A stretch of 64,000 bases of DNA from Microbacterium sp. B35-30 (GCF_010634855.1 NZ_MWLQ01000028.1:1-64000), one strand, 5' to 3'; counted from the stretch's first letter, positions 1 to 9,630 are shown. Notes: generated by a model not told the origin, from the letters alone. Numbers and translations: made by a program.

Positions 1-165
1 GAGCGAGACGCACCCCCACCCAGCCCGAGCGACAACACCCCCACCCCAGCCCCGTCGTCGACCGAGCGAGACGCACCACGACCCAGCCCCGTCTTCGCCC
101 GAGCGAGACGACGCCGACCGTCCCGCGCTCGTTCAGCGAGCAAGGAACGAGCGAGACGAAACGCC
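1..165. repeat. Degenerate copies of the CGGTCGTTGAGCG...GACGAAACG repeat
   Basis: No gene is visible here. A nearly complete repeat copy lies at 130-165 (start GTTCAGCGAGC, end GACGAAACGCC). Upstream, the right-hand piece GAGCGAGACG recurs alone near 1, 64 and 101 among CCCAGCCC-like filler. I read this as an eroded cluster of the repeat family that is better preserved at 3791, 14100, 20470 and 34760. It lies just downstream of the hemA stop codon. Confidence 0.7.
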
Positions 166-206
166 CGAGCGCATGCCCAACCGCAGCTGGCGGCGCCAGG
201 TCTCCG

Positions 207-1457
207 CTACGCCGTTTCCCACAAGTCGTCGTCGGCGTCGACCGCGCCGGGTGCGTCGATCGACAGCCCGTGGAGCAACTCCAGCGCCGCGCGCGCCTCG
301 TCGATCCGGCCCTCGACCGCCAGTTCGCGGATCCGTACCGACGGCTGGTGCAGCAGCACCCCGGCGAGGTGCCGCAGCGCGGCCTCGACCTCGTCGCCCG
401 CGCCGCGTGAGCGGGCGCGCGCGATTTCGTCGTCGAGCGTCTTCAGCACGTCGGTGCGCAGCGCCGTGATCGCCGGACCTGCGAGGCGGTCGGCGTGGAA
501 CTCGGTCGCCGCGTCCCCCACGATGGCGCGTGCGTCGGCGTGCGCGTTGAACTCCTGGAGCGGAGCATGCAGCCGGATCGTCTCGAGGTCGAGCAGCTCC
601 ACACCGGCCACGGCGCCGACGGCCGGGTCGACGTTGCGGGGCAGTCCGAGGTCGATGACGAGCACGCGGCGCCCGGGAACGAAGGCGTCGGCGTGCACGA
701 CGGCGTCGGCGGTGCAGGTGATGACGACATCCGCCTCGGCCGCTGCCGCCGCGAAGTCCGACACCGGGATGAGTCCGTGCTGGGCGGCGAATCCCTCGGC
801 CCGCCCCGACGGCGAGAACACGTGCACGTCGCCGGCGCCGCGAGCGCGCAGGGCGTCGACGGTGCGCGCGGCGTAGCGCCCGGTGCCCACGAGCACGACG
901 CGGGCGGCCGCCCAGTCGGCGACACGGCTCGAGGCGAGCTCGAGCGCGAGCCGCACGAGTGAGCGGTGGGCGCCGCGCAGTTGGGTGCGGTTGCGCACGC
1001 CACGACTGGTGTGCGTCGCCTTCTGGAACAGGCGTTCCAGCTCGCTGCTGGTCATGCCGTCGGCACGTGCGGCGTCGAGGGCGCGACGCACCTGACCGGA
1101 GATCTCGTCTTCGCCGACGACCATCGACTCGAGGCCGCTGGTGACCGCGAACAGGTGGGCTGCGGCATCCGCCCCCTGGTGCACCGCGACGGACGCACGC
1201 AGCAGGTCGACGGAAACATCGGATGCCGCGGCCATCGCCTCGACGACCGACTCCACCGCGACGGCCTCGCCGCCGGTGAGCGGCTCGTCGATGTCGAGAT
1301 ACGCCTCGAACCGGTTGCACGTCGCGAGCACGACGGCGCCGGACACGAACAGCTCGTCATCCACGAGGGCGCGCGTCGCCGTGGGCGCTCCCACAGAGAG
1401 ACGCTCCAGGACGTCGAGGCTCGCGTTCCGATGGTTCGCGGTCAGACAGAGGAGCAC
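207..1457 (-). CDS. hemA: Glutamyl-tRNA reductase
   Basis: This 416-residue protein catalyses the NADPH-dependent reduction of glutamyl-tRNA to glutamate-1-semialdehyde, the first step of C5 tetrapyrrole synthesis in the cytoplasm. The N-terminal catalytic domain has the signature ATCNRFEAY, with the nucleophilic cysteine at residue 47. A Rossmann domain follows (VVLVGTGRYAARTV, about residues 185-200), then a helical dimerisation tail. Length is normal for the family. The GTG at 1457 is chosen because a TAAGAT box ends 7 bases upstream, so the mRNA is probably leaderless. The gene is divergent from hemE, with only 17 bases between the two start codons. Its product feeds HemL, encoded at the far end of the same cluster. 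Confidence 0.95.
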   Translation of the reverse strand: MLLCLTANHRNASLDVLERLSVGAPTATRALVDDELFVSGAVVLATCNRFEAYLDIDEPLTGGEAVAVESVVEAMAAASDVSVDLLRASVAVHQGADAAAHLFAVTSGLESMVVGEDEISGQVRRALDAARADGMTSSELERLFQKATHTSRGVRNRTQLRGAHRSLVRLALELASSRVADWAAARVVLVGTGRYAARTVDALRARGAGDVHVFSPSGRAEGFAAQHGLIPVSDFAAAAAEADVVITCTADAVVHADAFVPGRRVLVIDLGLPRNVDPAVGAVAGVELLDLETIRLHAPLQEFNAHADARAIVGDAATEFHADRLAGPAITALRTDVLKTLDDEIARARSRGAGDEVEAALRHLAGVLLHQPSVRIRELAVEGRIDEARAALELLHGLSIDAPGAVDADDDLWETA

Positions 1458-1462
1458 GACTC

Positions 1463-1470
1463 TAATCTTA
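1463..1470. promoter_or_regulatory. Overlapping divergent -10 boxes for hemA and hemE
   Basis: The octamer TAATCTTA holds TAATCT on the plus strand (1463-1468, 6 bases before the hemE GTG) and TAAGAT on the minus strand (1470-1465, 7 bases before the hemA GTG). Both fit the TANNNT -10 pattern at the distance expected for transcripts that start at the start codon. No good -35 box is visible on either side. Because the two boxes share four base pairs, polymerase could probably not occupy both at once, so the two genes may compete. Confidence 0.6.
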
Positions 1471-1474
1471 ACGT

Positions 1475-2533
1475 GTGTCTTTGCATGTCTCTCACCCTTC
1501 CGTTCTTCAGAGAAACGATCCGCCCGCGCTGATACGCGCGTACCGCGGCGATCGGCCGAGCCGCACCCCGGTGTGGTTCATGCGCCAGGCGGGACGATCT
1601 CTGCCCGAGTACCGAGAGCTGCGCGTGGGCACCGACATGCTCGACGCCTGCCTGAATCCCGAGCTCGCCAGCGAGATCACGCTGCAGCCGGTGCGCCGCC
1701 ACGGCGTCGACGCGGGCATCTTCTTCAGCGACATCGTGATCCCAGTGCGTCTGTCGGGCGTCGACGTGCGCATCGTCGCGGGCCGTGGGCCGGTTCTCGA
1801 GAACCCGGTGAGGACGGCGGCGGATGTCGCGGCCTTGCCGCCGCTCGACCCCGAAGCGCTCGCACCCATCCGCGAAGCCGTCGCGCTCACCGTCGCCGAG
1901 CTCGGCACCACGCCGCTCATCGGCTTCGCCGGCGCGCCGTACACCCTCGCGTCGTATCTGGTGGAGGGCGGCCCGTCGAAGGAGCAGCTGCGGACCCGGG
2001 CCCTCATGCATTCCGACCCCGAGACGTGGTCGGCGCTGCTGACGTGGTGCGCCGAGATCACCGGCGCATTCCTCGCCGCCCAGATCGAGGCTGGAGCGTC
2101 CGCCGGGCAGCTCTTCGACTCGTGGGCGGGTTCGCTGAGCCTCGCCGACTACACCCGACACGTCGCGCCGTTCTCGGCGCGGGCGCTCGAGCCGGTGCGT
2201 GAGCTCGGCGTGCCGCTCGTGCACTTCGGCGTCGGCACCGGCGAGCTTCTCGCCGCGATGCGCGACGTCGGCGTCGACACGGTCGGCGTCGACTGGCGCC
2301 TGCCCCTTGATGAAGCCGTGCGTCGCCTCGGTCCCGACGTCTCGGTGCAGGGCAACATCGATCCCGCGCTGCTCCGCGCCCCGTGGCCGGTGCTCGAAGC
2401 CCACATCGTCGACGTGCTCGAACGCGGCCGCGCCGCCCGCGCGCACGTGCTGAACCTCGGCCACGGCGTTCCGCCCGACACCGACCCGACCGTGCTCACG
2501 CGCATCGTGGAGTTCGTCCACGCGCATGGCTGA
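1475..2533 (+). CDS. hemE: Uroporphyrinogen decarboxylase
   Basis: This 352-residue protein decarboxylates the four acetate side chains of uroporphyrinogen III to give coproporphyrinogen III. The family signature [16 protein letters not shown] is near residue 35, and [13 protein letters not shown] and VQGNIDP follow in the expected order of the TIM barrel. The GTG at 1475 is preferred because of the -10 box 6 bases upstream; an in-frame TTG at 1481 is the only other early start. The stop codon overlaps the hemY start by 8 bases, so the two are probably translationally coupled. Confidence 0.95.
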   Translation: MSLHVSHPSVLQRNDPPALIRAYRGDRPSRTPVWFMRQAGRSLPEYRELRVGTDMLDACLNPELASEITLQPVRRHGVDAGIFFSDIVIPVRLSGVDVRIVAGRGPVLENPVRTAADVAALPPLDPEALAPIREAVALTVAELGTTPLIGFAGAPYTLASYLVEGGPSKEQLRTRALMHSDPETWSALLTWCAEITGAFLAAQIEAGASAGQLFDSWAGSLSLADYTRHVAPFSARALEPVRELGVPLVHFGVGTGELLAAMRDVGVDTVGVDWRLPLDEAVRRLGPDVSVQGNIDPALLRAPWPVLEAHIVDVLERGRAARAHVLNLGHGVPPDTDPTVLTRIVEFVHAHG

Positions 2534-3746
2534 GTCCCGCACGAGCAGTCGCTTCGCCGTCGTCGGAGGCGGCGTCGCGGGGCTCGTGGTCGCGCGCCGG
2601 CTCGTGGCGTCGGGCGCGGCTGTGACGCTGTTCGAGGCATCCGATCGCCTCGGCGGAACCGTCGCGCGGCACGAGGTGGGCGGGCTCGCCCTGGATGCCG
2701 GCGCCGAGAGCTTCGCCGTCCGCGGCGGGGTCGTCGCGGCGCTGCTCGCCGAACTCGGGCTCGCCGATGACATCGTCGCCCCCACTCCCGGGCCGGCGTG
2801 GCTCCAGCCCGTGACCGGCGAAGCAGTGCCGCTGCCGGCGACGGCGCTCCTCGGCATCCCGTCCGATCCGCTCGCTGCGGACGTCGTGCGGGTCGTCGGT
2901 CGCGCCGCCGCTGAGCGTGCGGTCGAGCTCGACGCCCGCCCTGTGGAAGCAGTGCCGCCGACACTCGGCGCCCTCGTCCGCGACCGCTTCGGCGACGAGG
3001 TTCTCGACCGCCTGGTCGCACCGGTGGTGCACGGCGTGCACTCGCAGCATCCCGACGACGTGCCCGTCGCCCGGGCACATCCGGGACTCGCCGATGCCGT
3101 TGCGAGCGCCGGCTCGCTCGGAGCAGCCGTCGCGCAGCTGCGCGCCGCCGCTCCACCGGGATCGGCGGTCGCCGGCCTTCGCGGCGGCGTCAACCGCATC
3201 GTGCCCGCACTCGCGGAGGATCTCACGCGCCGCGGCGGCGACATCCGTCTGAGTACGCCCGTCGACGACATCGCGACCCTCGACGGCATCGTCGTCGTCG
3301 CCGCGCCGAGCCTCGCGGCGCCGGGCGCACCCGGCCGTCGCATCGACCTCGTCACCCTCGTGGTGGAGCAGGACGAATTGGATGCCGCACCCCGCGGCAC
3401 CGGACTGCTCGTCGCCGCCGGTGCACCGGTCGGCGCCCGCGCGCTCACCCACGCGACCGCGAAGTGGGCGTGGCTGCGCGACGCCGCCGCAGGCCGCCAC
3501 GTGCTGCGCCTCTCGTACGACGCGACGCCGGCCGACCCCGTCGCCGCGGCACTCGCCGACGCCGAGACCCTCCTCGGCGTGCCGCTGCCGGTGGTGGTCG
3601 ACGCCGCACACGTCTCGTGGGTGCGGCCGGCCGCCGCCGTCCCGCCGGGCGGAGTCACGGTCGTCGGCGAGACGGTCGCGGGTTCGGGCCTCGCCGGCCT
3701 GATCGCCCACGCCGAGCGCACGGCGTCCGAGCTCCTCACCCGCTGA
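2526..3746 (+). CDS. hemY: Coproporphyrinogen III / protoporphyrinogen oxidase (HemY/CgoX type)
   Basis: FAD-dependent oxidase of 406 residues that aromatises the tetrapyrrole ring. In actinobacteria with HemQ, as here, the family acts on coproporphyrinogen III (CgoX role). The N-terminal dinucleotide-binding motif [15 protein letters not shown] and the following FEASDRLGG are clear, and a C-terminal FAD-contact segment ([13 protein letters not shown]) is present. The protein is somewhat shorter than many homologues, but the ends look intact. It overlaps hemE by 8 bases and is followed by the 3791-4063 repeat array, which separates it from hemQ. Confidence 0.92.
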   Translation: MAESRTSSRFAVVGGGVAGLVVARRLVASGAAVTLFEASDRLGGTVARHEVGGLALDAGAESFAVRGGVVAALLAELGLADDIVAPTPGPAWLQPVTGEAVPLPATALLGIPSDPLAADVVRVVGRAAAERAVELDARPVEAVPPTLGALVRDRFGDEVLDRLVAPVVHGVHSQHPDDVPVARAHPGLADAVASAGSLGAAVAQLRAAAPPGSAVAGLRGGVNRIVPALAEDLTRRGGDIRLSTPVDDIATLDGIVVVAAPSLAAPGAPGRRIDLVTLVVEQDELDAAPRGTGLLVAAGAPVGARALTHATAKWAWLRDAAAGRHVLRLSYDATPADPVAAALADAETLLGVPLPVVVDAAHVSWVRPAAAVPPGGVTVVGETVAGSGLAGLIAHAERTASELLTR

Positions 3747-3790
3747 GCGCCCCGCAGACGAGGCACTCCACGTCCGCGACGACGCCCCAA

Positions 3791-4063
3791 GCGTTTCGTC
3801 TCGCTCGTTCCTCGCTCGCTCAACGACCGCGGACGGGTCGGCCGGACAACCGGTCGTTGAGCGGAGGGCGCTCTGGCGCCCGCAGACGAAACGCGCTGAG
3901 GTTCCAGGCGTTTCGTCTCGCTCCTTCCTCGCTCGCTCAACGACCGATCGCCGGCCGGCCGGACAACCGGTCGTTGAGCGGAGGGCGCTCTGGCGCCCGC
4001 AGACGAAACGCGCTGAGGTTCCAGGCGTTTCGTCTCGCTCATTCCGCGCTCGCTCAACGACCG
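3791..4063. repeat. Five-copy array of the intergenic mosaic repeat, 117-bp period
   Basis: The 363-bp gap between hemY and hemQ holds three inverted copies (3791-3829, 3908-3946, 4025-4063) alternating with two direct copies (3851-3895, 3968-4012). The period is exactly 117 bp, so the array looks like a tandem duplication of an inverted-plus-direct pair. Inverted copies carry the AGCGAGGAACGAGC-type interior and direct copies carry a GGGCGCTCTGGCGCCC interior. Neighbouring copies can pair end to end into long hairpins in the transcript. The array interrupts an otherwise co-directional haem cluster and may end or attenuate hemE-hemY transcription. Confidence 0.9.
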
Positions 4064-4109
4064 ATCGCCGGCCGGGAATGCGACCGGCAAGGGATGAAAT
4101 GATGGAGGC

Positions 4110-4793
4110 ATGACCGACGTCGCGGCGAACCCCCTTGAAACCCTCGGCTACACCTTGTGGGCGGTCTTCCGGCGCAACTCCACCGCCGGCCCCTCGCCCG
4201 TCACCGACCTGGCGGCGGCAGTCGCCGAGGTCGAGGCATCCGGAGTCACCGTCCGCGGCTTCTACGACGTGTCGGGTCTGCGCGCCGACGCCGATCTGAT
4301 GATCTGGCTCACCGGCACCGGCGTCGCCCCCGAGGTGCTGCAGTCCGCCCTGCGGACGCTGCGCCGCGCCGAGCCGCTCACGTCGCTCGTGCCGGTGTGG
4401 AACGCGATGGGCGTGCACCGCGACGCGGAGTTCACCGCCAGCCATCTCCCGGCGTTCATGCGCGATAAGGACCCCGAGGCCTGGCTCACCGTGTACCCGT
4501 TCGTGCGGTCATACGACTGGTACATCCTGCCCGACGAGGAGCGGCGGCAGATGCTCGCCGATCACGGGCGAAAGGGTGCCGCGCACCGCAGCGTCCTGAG
4601 CAACACCGTGGCGTCCTTCGCGCTCGGCGACTACGAGTGGATCCTCGCGCTCGAGGCACCCGAGCTCGTGGAGCTGGTCGACCTCATGCGCGACCTCCGC
4701 CAGACCGAGGCGCGCCGCCACGTGCGCGAAGAGGTGCCGTTCTACACCGGCCGCCGCATCGCCGTCGACGAGATCGCCGAGGTGCTCGCGTGA
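4110..4793 (+). CDS. hemQ: Coproheme decarboxylase (HemQ/ChdC)
   Basis: This 227-residue protein of the chlorite-dismutase-like family decarboxylates Fe-coproporphyrin III to haem b, the final step of the coproporphyrin-dependent route. By alignment to the family, the catalytic tyrosine is Y129 in YPFVRSYDWY, with R133 at the position of the partner lysine of the Firmicute enzymes. H152 in DHGRKG should be the proximal iron ligand, and H112 sits where actinobacterial enzymes have a distal histidine. The ATG at 4110 has GGAGG almost directly before it, an unusually tight spacing. The stop overlaps the hemC GTG. Confidence 0.93.
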   Translation: MTDVAANPLETLGYTLWAVFRRNSTAGPSPVTDLAAAVAEVEASGVTVRGFYDVSGLRADADLMIWLTGTGVAPEVLQSALRTLRRAEPLTSLVPVWNAMGVHRDAEFTASHLPAFMRDKDPEAWLTVYPFVRSYDWYILPDEERRQMLADHGRKGAAHRSVLSNTVASFALGDYEWILALEAPELVELVDLMRDLRQTEARRHVREEVPFYTGRRIAVDEIAEVLA

Positions 4794-5722
4794 GCGCGTC
4801 ATCCAGAAGCGCGCTGCGGATCGGCACGCGCGGCAGCACCCTGGCCCTCGCCCAGACCGGCATGGTGGCCGACGACCTCGCCGACGCGACCGGCGTCACC
4901 ACCGAGCTCGTCACGATCACCACCGAAGGCGACCGCTCGAAGGAGCCGCTGTCCCGCGCCGGCGGCACGGGCCTCTTCACGGGTGCGCTGCGCGACGCGC
5001 TGCTCGCGGGCCAGTGCGACGTGATCGTCCACTCGCTCAAAGACCTCCCGACGGCGCCGCACGACCAGCTCGTCGTCGCCGCGATCCCGGCACGCGAAGA
5101 CCCCCGCGACGCCCTGTGCGCGCGCGACGGGCTCACGCTCGCCAGCCTCCCCGCCGGCGCGCGGGTGGGCACCGGCTCGCCGCGGCGCATGGCGCAGCTG
5201 CGCGCCCGCCGCCCCGACCTCGAGGTCGTCGACATCCGCGGCAACGTCGACACGCGCCTGGGCAAGGTCACGAGCGGCGAGTTGGATGCCGTCATCCTCG
5301 CCGCCGCCGGACTCCGCCGCATCGGCCGCACCGAGGTCGTCACCGACTACCTCGACGCCGACTCCTGGCCGACGGCCCCGGGGCAAGGAGCTCTCGCGAT
5401 CGAGGTGCGCCGCGGCGAGGAGGACCTCGTCCGCGCCCTCGACCATGCCGAGACCCGCGCCGCCGTGGAGGCCGAACGCGAGGTGCTCGCCCTTCTCGAG
5501 GCCGGCTGCTCCGCCCCCGTCGGCGCACGCGCCGTCGTGGACGCAGGACTCCTCCTGCTGTCGGCGCGCGTCTACAGCCTCGACGGCGCGACGGCTCTCA
5601 CCTCCTCCCACGCCACCACGTGGCCTGAAGACGAGGGCGACCCGCCGCGAGAGGTCGCGGCATCCGTCGCCCGTGAACTGCTCGACGCCGGCGCCGCCGG
5701 CCTGACGGGAGAACGCCCGTGA
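4790..5722 (+). CDS. hemC: Hydroxymethylbilane synthase (porphobilinogen deaminase)
   Basis: This 310-residue enzyme polymerises four porphobilinogen units into hydroxymethylbilane. Visible features are [14 protein letters not shown] at the N terminus, the catalytic aspartate D85 in [25 protein letters not shown] in the substrate-binding region, and C240 in [10 protein letters not shown], the attachment site of the dipyrromethane cofactor. The GTG start at 4790 overlaps the hemQ stop (GTGA), and the gene's own stop overlaps the hemB GTG in the same way, so coupled translation is likely. No hemD follows, although hemD often accompanies hemC. Confidence 0.95.
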   Translation: MSASSRSALRIGTRGSTLALAQTGMVADDLADATGVTTELVTITTEGDRSKEPLSRAGGTGLFTGALRDALLAGQCDVIVHSLKDLPTAPHDQLVVAAIPAREDPRDALCARDGLTLASLPAGARVGTGSPRRMAQLRARRPDLEVVDIRGNVDTRLGKVTSGELDAVILAAAGLRRIGRTEVVTDYLDADSWPTAPGQGALAIEVRRGEEDLVRALDHAETRAAVEAEREVLALLEAGCSAPVGARAVVDAGLLLLSARVYSLDGATALTSSHATTWPEDEGDPPREVAASVARELLDAGAAGLTGERP

Positions 5723-6702
5723 CCCCCATCGTCGGCCCCACGACCCGCCCCCGCCGTCTGCGCGCGACGCCTGCGATGCGCCGCCTCGTCGCCGAGACCC
5801 GCCTGCACCCGGCCGAGCTCATCCTCCCGATGTTCGTGCGCGAGGGCGCCACCGAGCCCGTGCCGATCTCGTCCATGCCGGGTGTCGTGCAGCACACCAC
5901 CGAGAGCCTGAAGAAGGCGGTGACGGATGCCGCGGCCGCCGGCATCGGCGGCATCATGCTGTTCGGCGTGCCCGAGCACAAGGACGCCACGGGTTCCGGT
6001 GCGACCGACCCCGACGGCATTCTGAACGTGGCGACCCGCATCGCAGCCGCCGAGGCGGGCGACGCACTCGTCGTGCAGACGGACCTCTGCCTCGACGAGT
6101 TCACCGACCACGGTCACTGCGGCGTGCTGGATGCGAGCGGCTACGTCGACAACGACGCCACGCTCGAGCGCTATCGCGACATGGGCGTCGCCCAGGCCGA
6201 GGCCGGCTCGCAGCTGCTGGGCCTGTCGGGCATGATGGACGGCCAGGTCGCCGCCGTGCGCGACGCGCTCGACGGCGCCGGCTTCGCGAACACCCCGATC
6301 CTCGGCTACGCCGCCAAGTACGCGTCGGCGTTCTACGGCCCGTTCCGCGAGGCGGTGCAGTCCTCGCTCGAGGGCGACCGCCGCACCTACCAGCAAGATC
6401 CGGCGAATCGCCGCGAAGGCGCGCTCGAGGTCGACCTCGACATCGCCGAGGGCGCCGACATCGTCATGGTGAAGCCCGCGATGAGCTACCTCGACGTGCT
6501 CGCCGACACGGCGGCCGCGAGCCCCGTGCCGGTGTGGGCCTACCAGGTGTCCGGCGAGTACGCGATGATCGAGGCCGCCGCCGCGAACGGCTGGATCGAC
6601 CGCCGCCGCGCGATCGAGGAGTCGGTGATCGGCATCCGTCGCGCCGGCGCCGATGCCGTGCTGACCTACTGGGCGCTGGAGCTTGCGGAGTGGATCCGAT
6701 GA
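5719..6702 (+). CDS. hemB: Delta-aminolevulinic acid dehydratase (porphobilinogen synthase)
   Basis: This 327-residue enzyme condenses two 5-aminolevulinate molecules into porphobilinogen. The two Schiff-base lysines lie in [14 protein letters not shown] and [12 protein letters not shown]. The metal-site loop reads [14 protein letters not shown]: it keeps the first and third cysteines of the zinc-type DxCxCx motif, but the middle one is aspartate, giving a Cys-Asp-Cys hybrid between the zinc and magnesium types. This limits how confidently the metal can be named. GTG start 5719 overlaps the hemC stop; the stop overlaps the hemL ATG (ATGA). Confidence 0.95.
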   Translation: MTPIVGPTTRPRRLRATPAMRRLVAETRLHPAELILPMFVREGATEPVPISSMPGVVQHTTESLKKAVTDAAAAGIGGIMLFGVPEHKDATGSGATDPDGILNVATRIAAAEAGDALVVQTDLCLDEFTDHGHCGVLDASGYVDNDATLERYRDMGVAQAEAGSQLLGLSGMMDGQVAAVRDALDGAGFANTPILGYAAKYASAFYGPFREAVQSSLEGDRRTYQQDPANRREGALEVDLDIAEGADIVMVKPAMSYLDVLADTAAASPVPVWAYQVSGEYAMIEAAAANGWIDRRRAIEESVIGIRRAGADAVLTYWALELAEWIR

Positions 6703-8012
6703 CGACGAACGAGCAGGAGTTCGCCCGTGCCCGCGGCGCGATGCCGGGCGGCGTGAACTCGCCGGTGCGAGCCTTCGGCTCGGTGCACGAGACGCCGCGC
6801 TTCTTCGTGGCGGCCTCGGGACCGTACGTCACCGACGTCGAGGGCCGCGAGTACGTCGACCTCGTCGGCTCGTGGGGTCCCGCGATCCTCGGGCACGCGC
6901 ATCCCGCCGTCGTGAAGGCGGTTCAGGATGCCGCGGCCCACGGTCTCAGCTTCGGCGCGAGCACGCCCGGCGAGACGGAGCTGGCCGAGCTGATCGCCGC
7001 CCGCGTGACGCGGGCGGACCATTCCCCGGTCGAGCGCGTGCGCCTCGTCTCGACCGGCACCGAGGCCACGATGACGGCGATCCGCCTCGCGCGCGGCGCG
7101 ACGGGGCGAGACCTCGTCGTGAAGTTCGCAGGCCACTACCACGGGCACTCCGACGGACTCTTGGCCGAAGCGGGCTCGGGCGTCGCGACCCTCGCGCTGC
7201 CGGGCTCGGCGGGTGTTCCCGCACCGATCGCCGCGCAGACCCTGGTGATCCCCTACAACGACCTCGACGCCGTGCGCGAGGTCTTCGCCGCCCGCGGCGA
7301 AGACATCGCGGCGATCATCGTCGAGGCGGCGCCCGCGAACATGGGCATCGTGCCTCCTGCACACGGCTTCAACGCCGCGATCGCCGACATCGCCCACGCG
7401 CACGGCGCGCTCCTGATCCTCGACGAGGTGCTGACGGGGTTCCGCGTCGGCCCCGCCGGCTGGTACGGCATCGACCCGGTGCCGTTCGCGCCCGACCTCA
7501 TCACGTTCGGCAAGGTCGTCGGCGGCGGGCTGCCGCTCGCTGCACTCGGCGGCTCGGCGGCGCTCATGGAGCTGCTCGCGCCGCTCGGACCGGTGTACCA
7601 GGCCGGCACGCTGAGCGGCAACCCGCTCGCCGTCGCGGCCGGGCGCACCACGCTCGACCACCTCGACGCCGACGCCTACGCCCGCATCGACGCCGCCGCG
7701 ACGACGATCGCGGACGCCGCGGCATCCGCTCTCACCGAAGCCGGTGTGACGCACGTCGTGCAGCGCTCGGGCAACCTGTTCTCGATCCAGTTCGCCGCCG
7801 AGCCGCCCGTCGACTACGACACGGTCAAGGCGCAGGAGGCGTACCGCTACCCGCCGTTCTTCCGCGCCATGCTCGCTCAGGGCGTCTCGCTGCCGCCGTC
7901 GGTGTTCGAGGCGTGGTTCGTCTCGGCCGCGCACGACGACGCCGCCGTGTCGCGCATCGTCGACGCGCTTCCCGCAGCCGCACGAGCCGCCGCCGAGGCA
8001 CGGCCCGGCTGA
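6699..8012 (+). CDS. hemL: Glutamate-1-semialdehyde 2,1-aminomutase
   Basis: PLP-dependent enzyme of 437 residues converting glutamate-1-semialdehyde, the HemA product, to 5-aminolevulinate. The start region [11 protein letters not shown], the [15 protein letters not shown] segment, [11 protein letters not shown] with the PLP-pyridine aspartate (D242), and the Schiff-base lysine K272 in [11 protein letters not shown] are all present. Length is typical for a class III aminotransferase-fold aminomutase. ATG 6699 overlaps the hemB stop by 4 bases, and the gene closes the hemQ-C-B-L run. HemA and HemL, which pass an unstable intermediate between them, thus bracket the cluster. Confidence 0.95.
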   Translation: MTTNEQEFARARGAMPGGVNSPVRAFGSVHETPRFFVAASGPYVTDVEGREYVDLVGSWGPAILGHAHPAVVKAVQDAAAHGLSFGASTPGETELAELIAARVTRADHSPVERVRLVSTGTEATMTAIRLARGATGRDLVVKFAGHYHGHSDGLLAEAGSGVATLALPGSAGVPAPIAAQTLVIPYNDLDAVREVFAARGEDIAAIIVEAAPANMGIVPPAHGFNAAIADIAHAHGALLILDEVLTGFRVGPAGWYGIDPVPFAPDLITFGKVVGGGLPLAALGGSAALMELLAPLGPVYQAGTLSGNPLAVAAGRTTLDHLDADAYARIDAAATTIADAAASALTEAGVTHVVQRSGNLFSIQFAAEPPVDYDTVKAQEAYRYPPFFRAMLAQGVSLPPSVFEAWFVSAAHDDAAVSRIVDALPAAARAAAEARPG

Positions 8013-8032
8013 CACCCGACGAGAGGACGACG

Positions 8033-8683
8033 ATGTCCCGACGCACCCTCGCCGCGACCGGCCTCCTGCTGGCCGGTCTCGCGCTCGTGGCGTGCGCTCC
8101 TTCGGCGGTTCCCCCGGGCACAACACCGTCTGGCACCGCAACACGGGCGGCGACGGATGCTGCGGACCGCGCGCCGAGCCCGACATGGACGCCGTCCGGA
8201 TTCGACGCCGCGCTGTCGGCCGAGCTCATCGAGATGCTCGCGCAGGACCAGGCCGATCGGCTCGCCGGCGACGGGGACGGCACCGACGAGGAGCGCACGG
8301 AGCGCCTGCGCGAGATCATCGTCGCGCACGGCTGGCCGACGTACTCGCTGGTGGGTGAGGAGGCGGAAGACGCGGCGTGGGCGATCGCCCAGCACTCGGA
8401 CCATGACCCCGACTTCCAGCGCGAGGCGCGGGAGTGGCTGCGCATCGCCGTCGAGAACGACGACGCCTCACCCGGCAACCTCGCCTACCTGACCGACCGC
8501 ATCGCCGTGGGAGCCGGCGAGCCGCAGACGTACGGCACGCAGATCGGTTGCGGCGAAGACGGCCCCACGCCCTCGACGCCCATCGCCGACGAGGCAGCGG
8601 TCGACGAGCGACGCGCCGAGGCCGGCCTGGCGCCCCTTGCGGACTACTACGCCGAACTCGAAGCCGTCTGCGCCGCGGAATAG
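8033..8683 (+). CDS. Secreted lipoprotein with a DUF6624-like domain
   Basis: A 216-residue protein with a clear lipoprotein signal peptide: basic start MSRR, hydrophobic core, and lipobox LVAC with C21 as the lipidation site. A Thr/Ala/Pro-rich linker follows to about residue 55. The rest matches the DUF6624 pattern as I recall it: a DQADR block, then WPTYSLVGEEAEDAAW and AIAQHSDHDPDFQREA. The function of the domain is unknown. GAGAGGA lies 7 bases before the ATG. The gene is 20 bases after hemL on the same strand and may be co-transcribed, but nothing ties it to haem synthesis. Confidence 0.75.
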   Translation: MSRRTLAATGLLLAGLALVACAPSAVPPGTTPSGTATRAATDAADRAPSPTWTPSGFDAALSAELIEMLAQDQADRLAGDGDGTDEERTERLREIIVAHGWPTYSLVGEEAEDAAWAIAQHSDHDPDFQREAREWLRIAVENDDASPGNLAYLTDRIAVGAGEPQTYGTQIGCGEDGPTPSTPIADEAAVDERRAEAGLAPLADYYAELEAVCAAE

Positions 8684-8712
8684 CGCTGGCACGCGCACAG
8701 GGAGAGGAATCG

Positions 8713-9630
8713 ATGACACGCCTCCTCGCCGTCCACGGCGACATCACCGCTCAGACCACCGACGCGATCGTCAACGCCGCCAACAACGCCATGCGCGGCG
8801 GAGGCGGCGTCGACGGTGCGATCCACCGCGCGGGCGGCCCCGACATCCTTCGGGACTGCATCGCGCGCTTCCCGCACGGGCTTGCGACGGGCGATGCCGG
8901 CTGGACGACCGGCGGCCGACTCGCCGCCCGGTGGGTCGTGCACACGGTGGGACCGGACTACGGCGCCGGCCAACGTGATCGCGGGCTGCTCGAATCCTGC
9001 TACCGGCGGTCGCTCGAGGTGGCCGGCCAGCTGGGCGCCCGCAGTATCGCCTTCCCGCTGATCAGCGCCGGAGTGTACGCCTGGCCGCGGCGCGAGGCCA
9101 TCACCGCCGCGATCGACACGATCGCCGCCGCGGGGACCTCGCTCGACAGCGTGTCGCTCGTCGCACACGACAAGCGTGTGCACGGCGAGATCGCCTCGGC
9201 ACTCGTGATGACGACATCCGTCCGCATCCTGCAGGGCGTGCGCGAGCTGCACCGGCGGGGGTTCCATGGCCTGCGGGTGCAGCCCGGGATGGCACCTTCG
9301 GGCATGTACTGGAGGATCGTGCTGTCGGATGCCGCCGACCCCGACGCCACGATCCACTACACCTCGGGCGCCGAGACGGAGTTCGCGGGCGGCGGCACCG
9401 TCGACGCGATGTCGACGCCGACCGCCGTCGCCGAGCTGATCCTGCGGGCTCTCCCCCGCCTCGCAGCCTCCCACGACGCTCCCGAGTATACGGCGTGGTT
9501 CGCCGGGCTTCTCGCGGCGGTCGAACCGCAGCACGCGCTGCCCGTCTCATTCGCCGACTACTTCGACGCCGGCGCCGGCTGGGAGATCGGCTGGGGCAGC
9601 GGGTTCCGCTATCCCCCACCGCCGGAATGA
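8713..9630 (+). CDS. Macrodomain protein with an uncharacterised C-terminal domain
   Basis: The 305-residue product starts with a macrodomain (about residues 1-165): GDITAQTTDAIVNAANNAM, the GGGGVDGAIHRAGG loop and FPLISAGVYAWP. These are the ADP-ribose-binding elements of the O-acetyl-ADP-ribose deacetylase (YmdB/MacroD) group, so deacetylase or mono-ADP-ribosyl hydrolase activity is a fair inference. Residues from about 170 to 305 form a second domain that I do not recognise; it contains ILQGVRELHRRGFHGLRV and SGMYWRIVLSD and ends in an aromatic/proline-rich tail. GGAGAGGA precedes ATG 8713. No ADP-ribosyltransferase gene is next to it. Confidence 0.8.
   Translation: MTRLLAVHGDITAQTTDAIVNAANNAMRGGGGVDGAIHRAGGPDILRDCIARFPHGLATGDAGWTTGGRLAARWVVHTVGPDYGAGQRDRGLLESCYRRSLEVAGQLGARSIAFPLISAGVYAWPRREAITAAIDTIAAAGTSLDSVSLVAHDKRVHGEIASALVMTTSVRILQGVRELHRRGFHGLRVQPGMAPSGMYWRIVLSDAADPDATIHYTSGAETEFAGGGTVDAMSTPTAVAELILRALPRLAASHDAPEYTAWFAGLLAAVEPQHALPVSFADYFDAGAGWEIGWGSGFRYPPPPE

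Noticed and set aside
1442..4111. Very long minus-strand open frames opposite hemE/hemY, up to 889 codons
   Set aside because: They are antisense to well-supported genes, rich in Arg/Ser/Ala, and result from high GC at third positions removing stop codons. They also translate the repeats.
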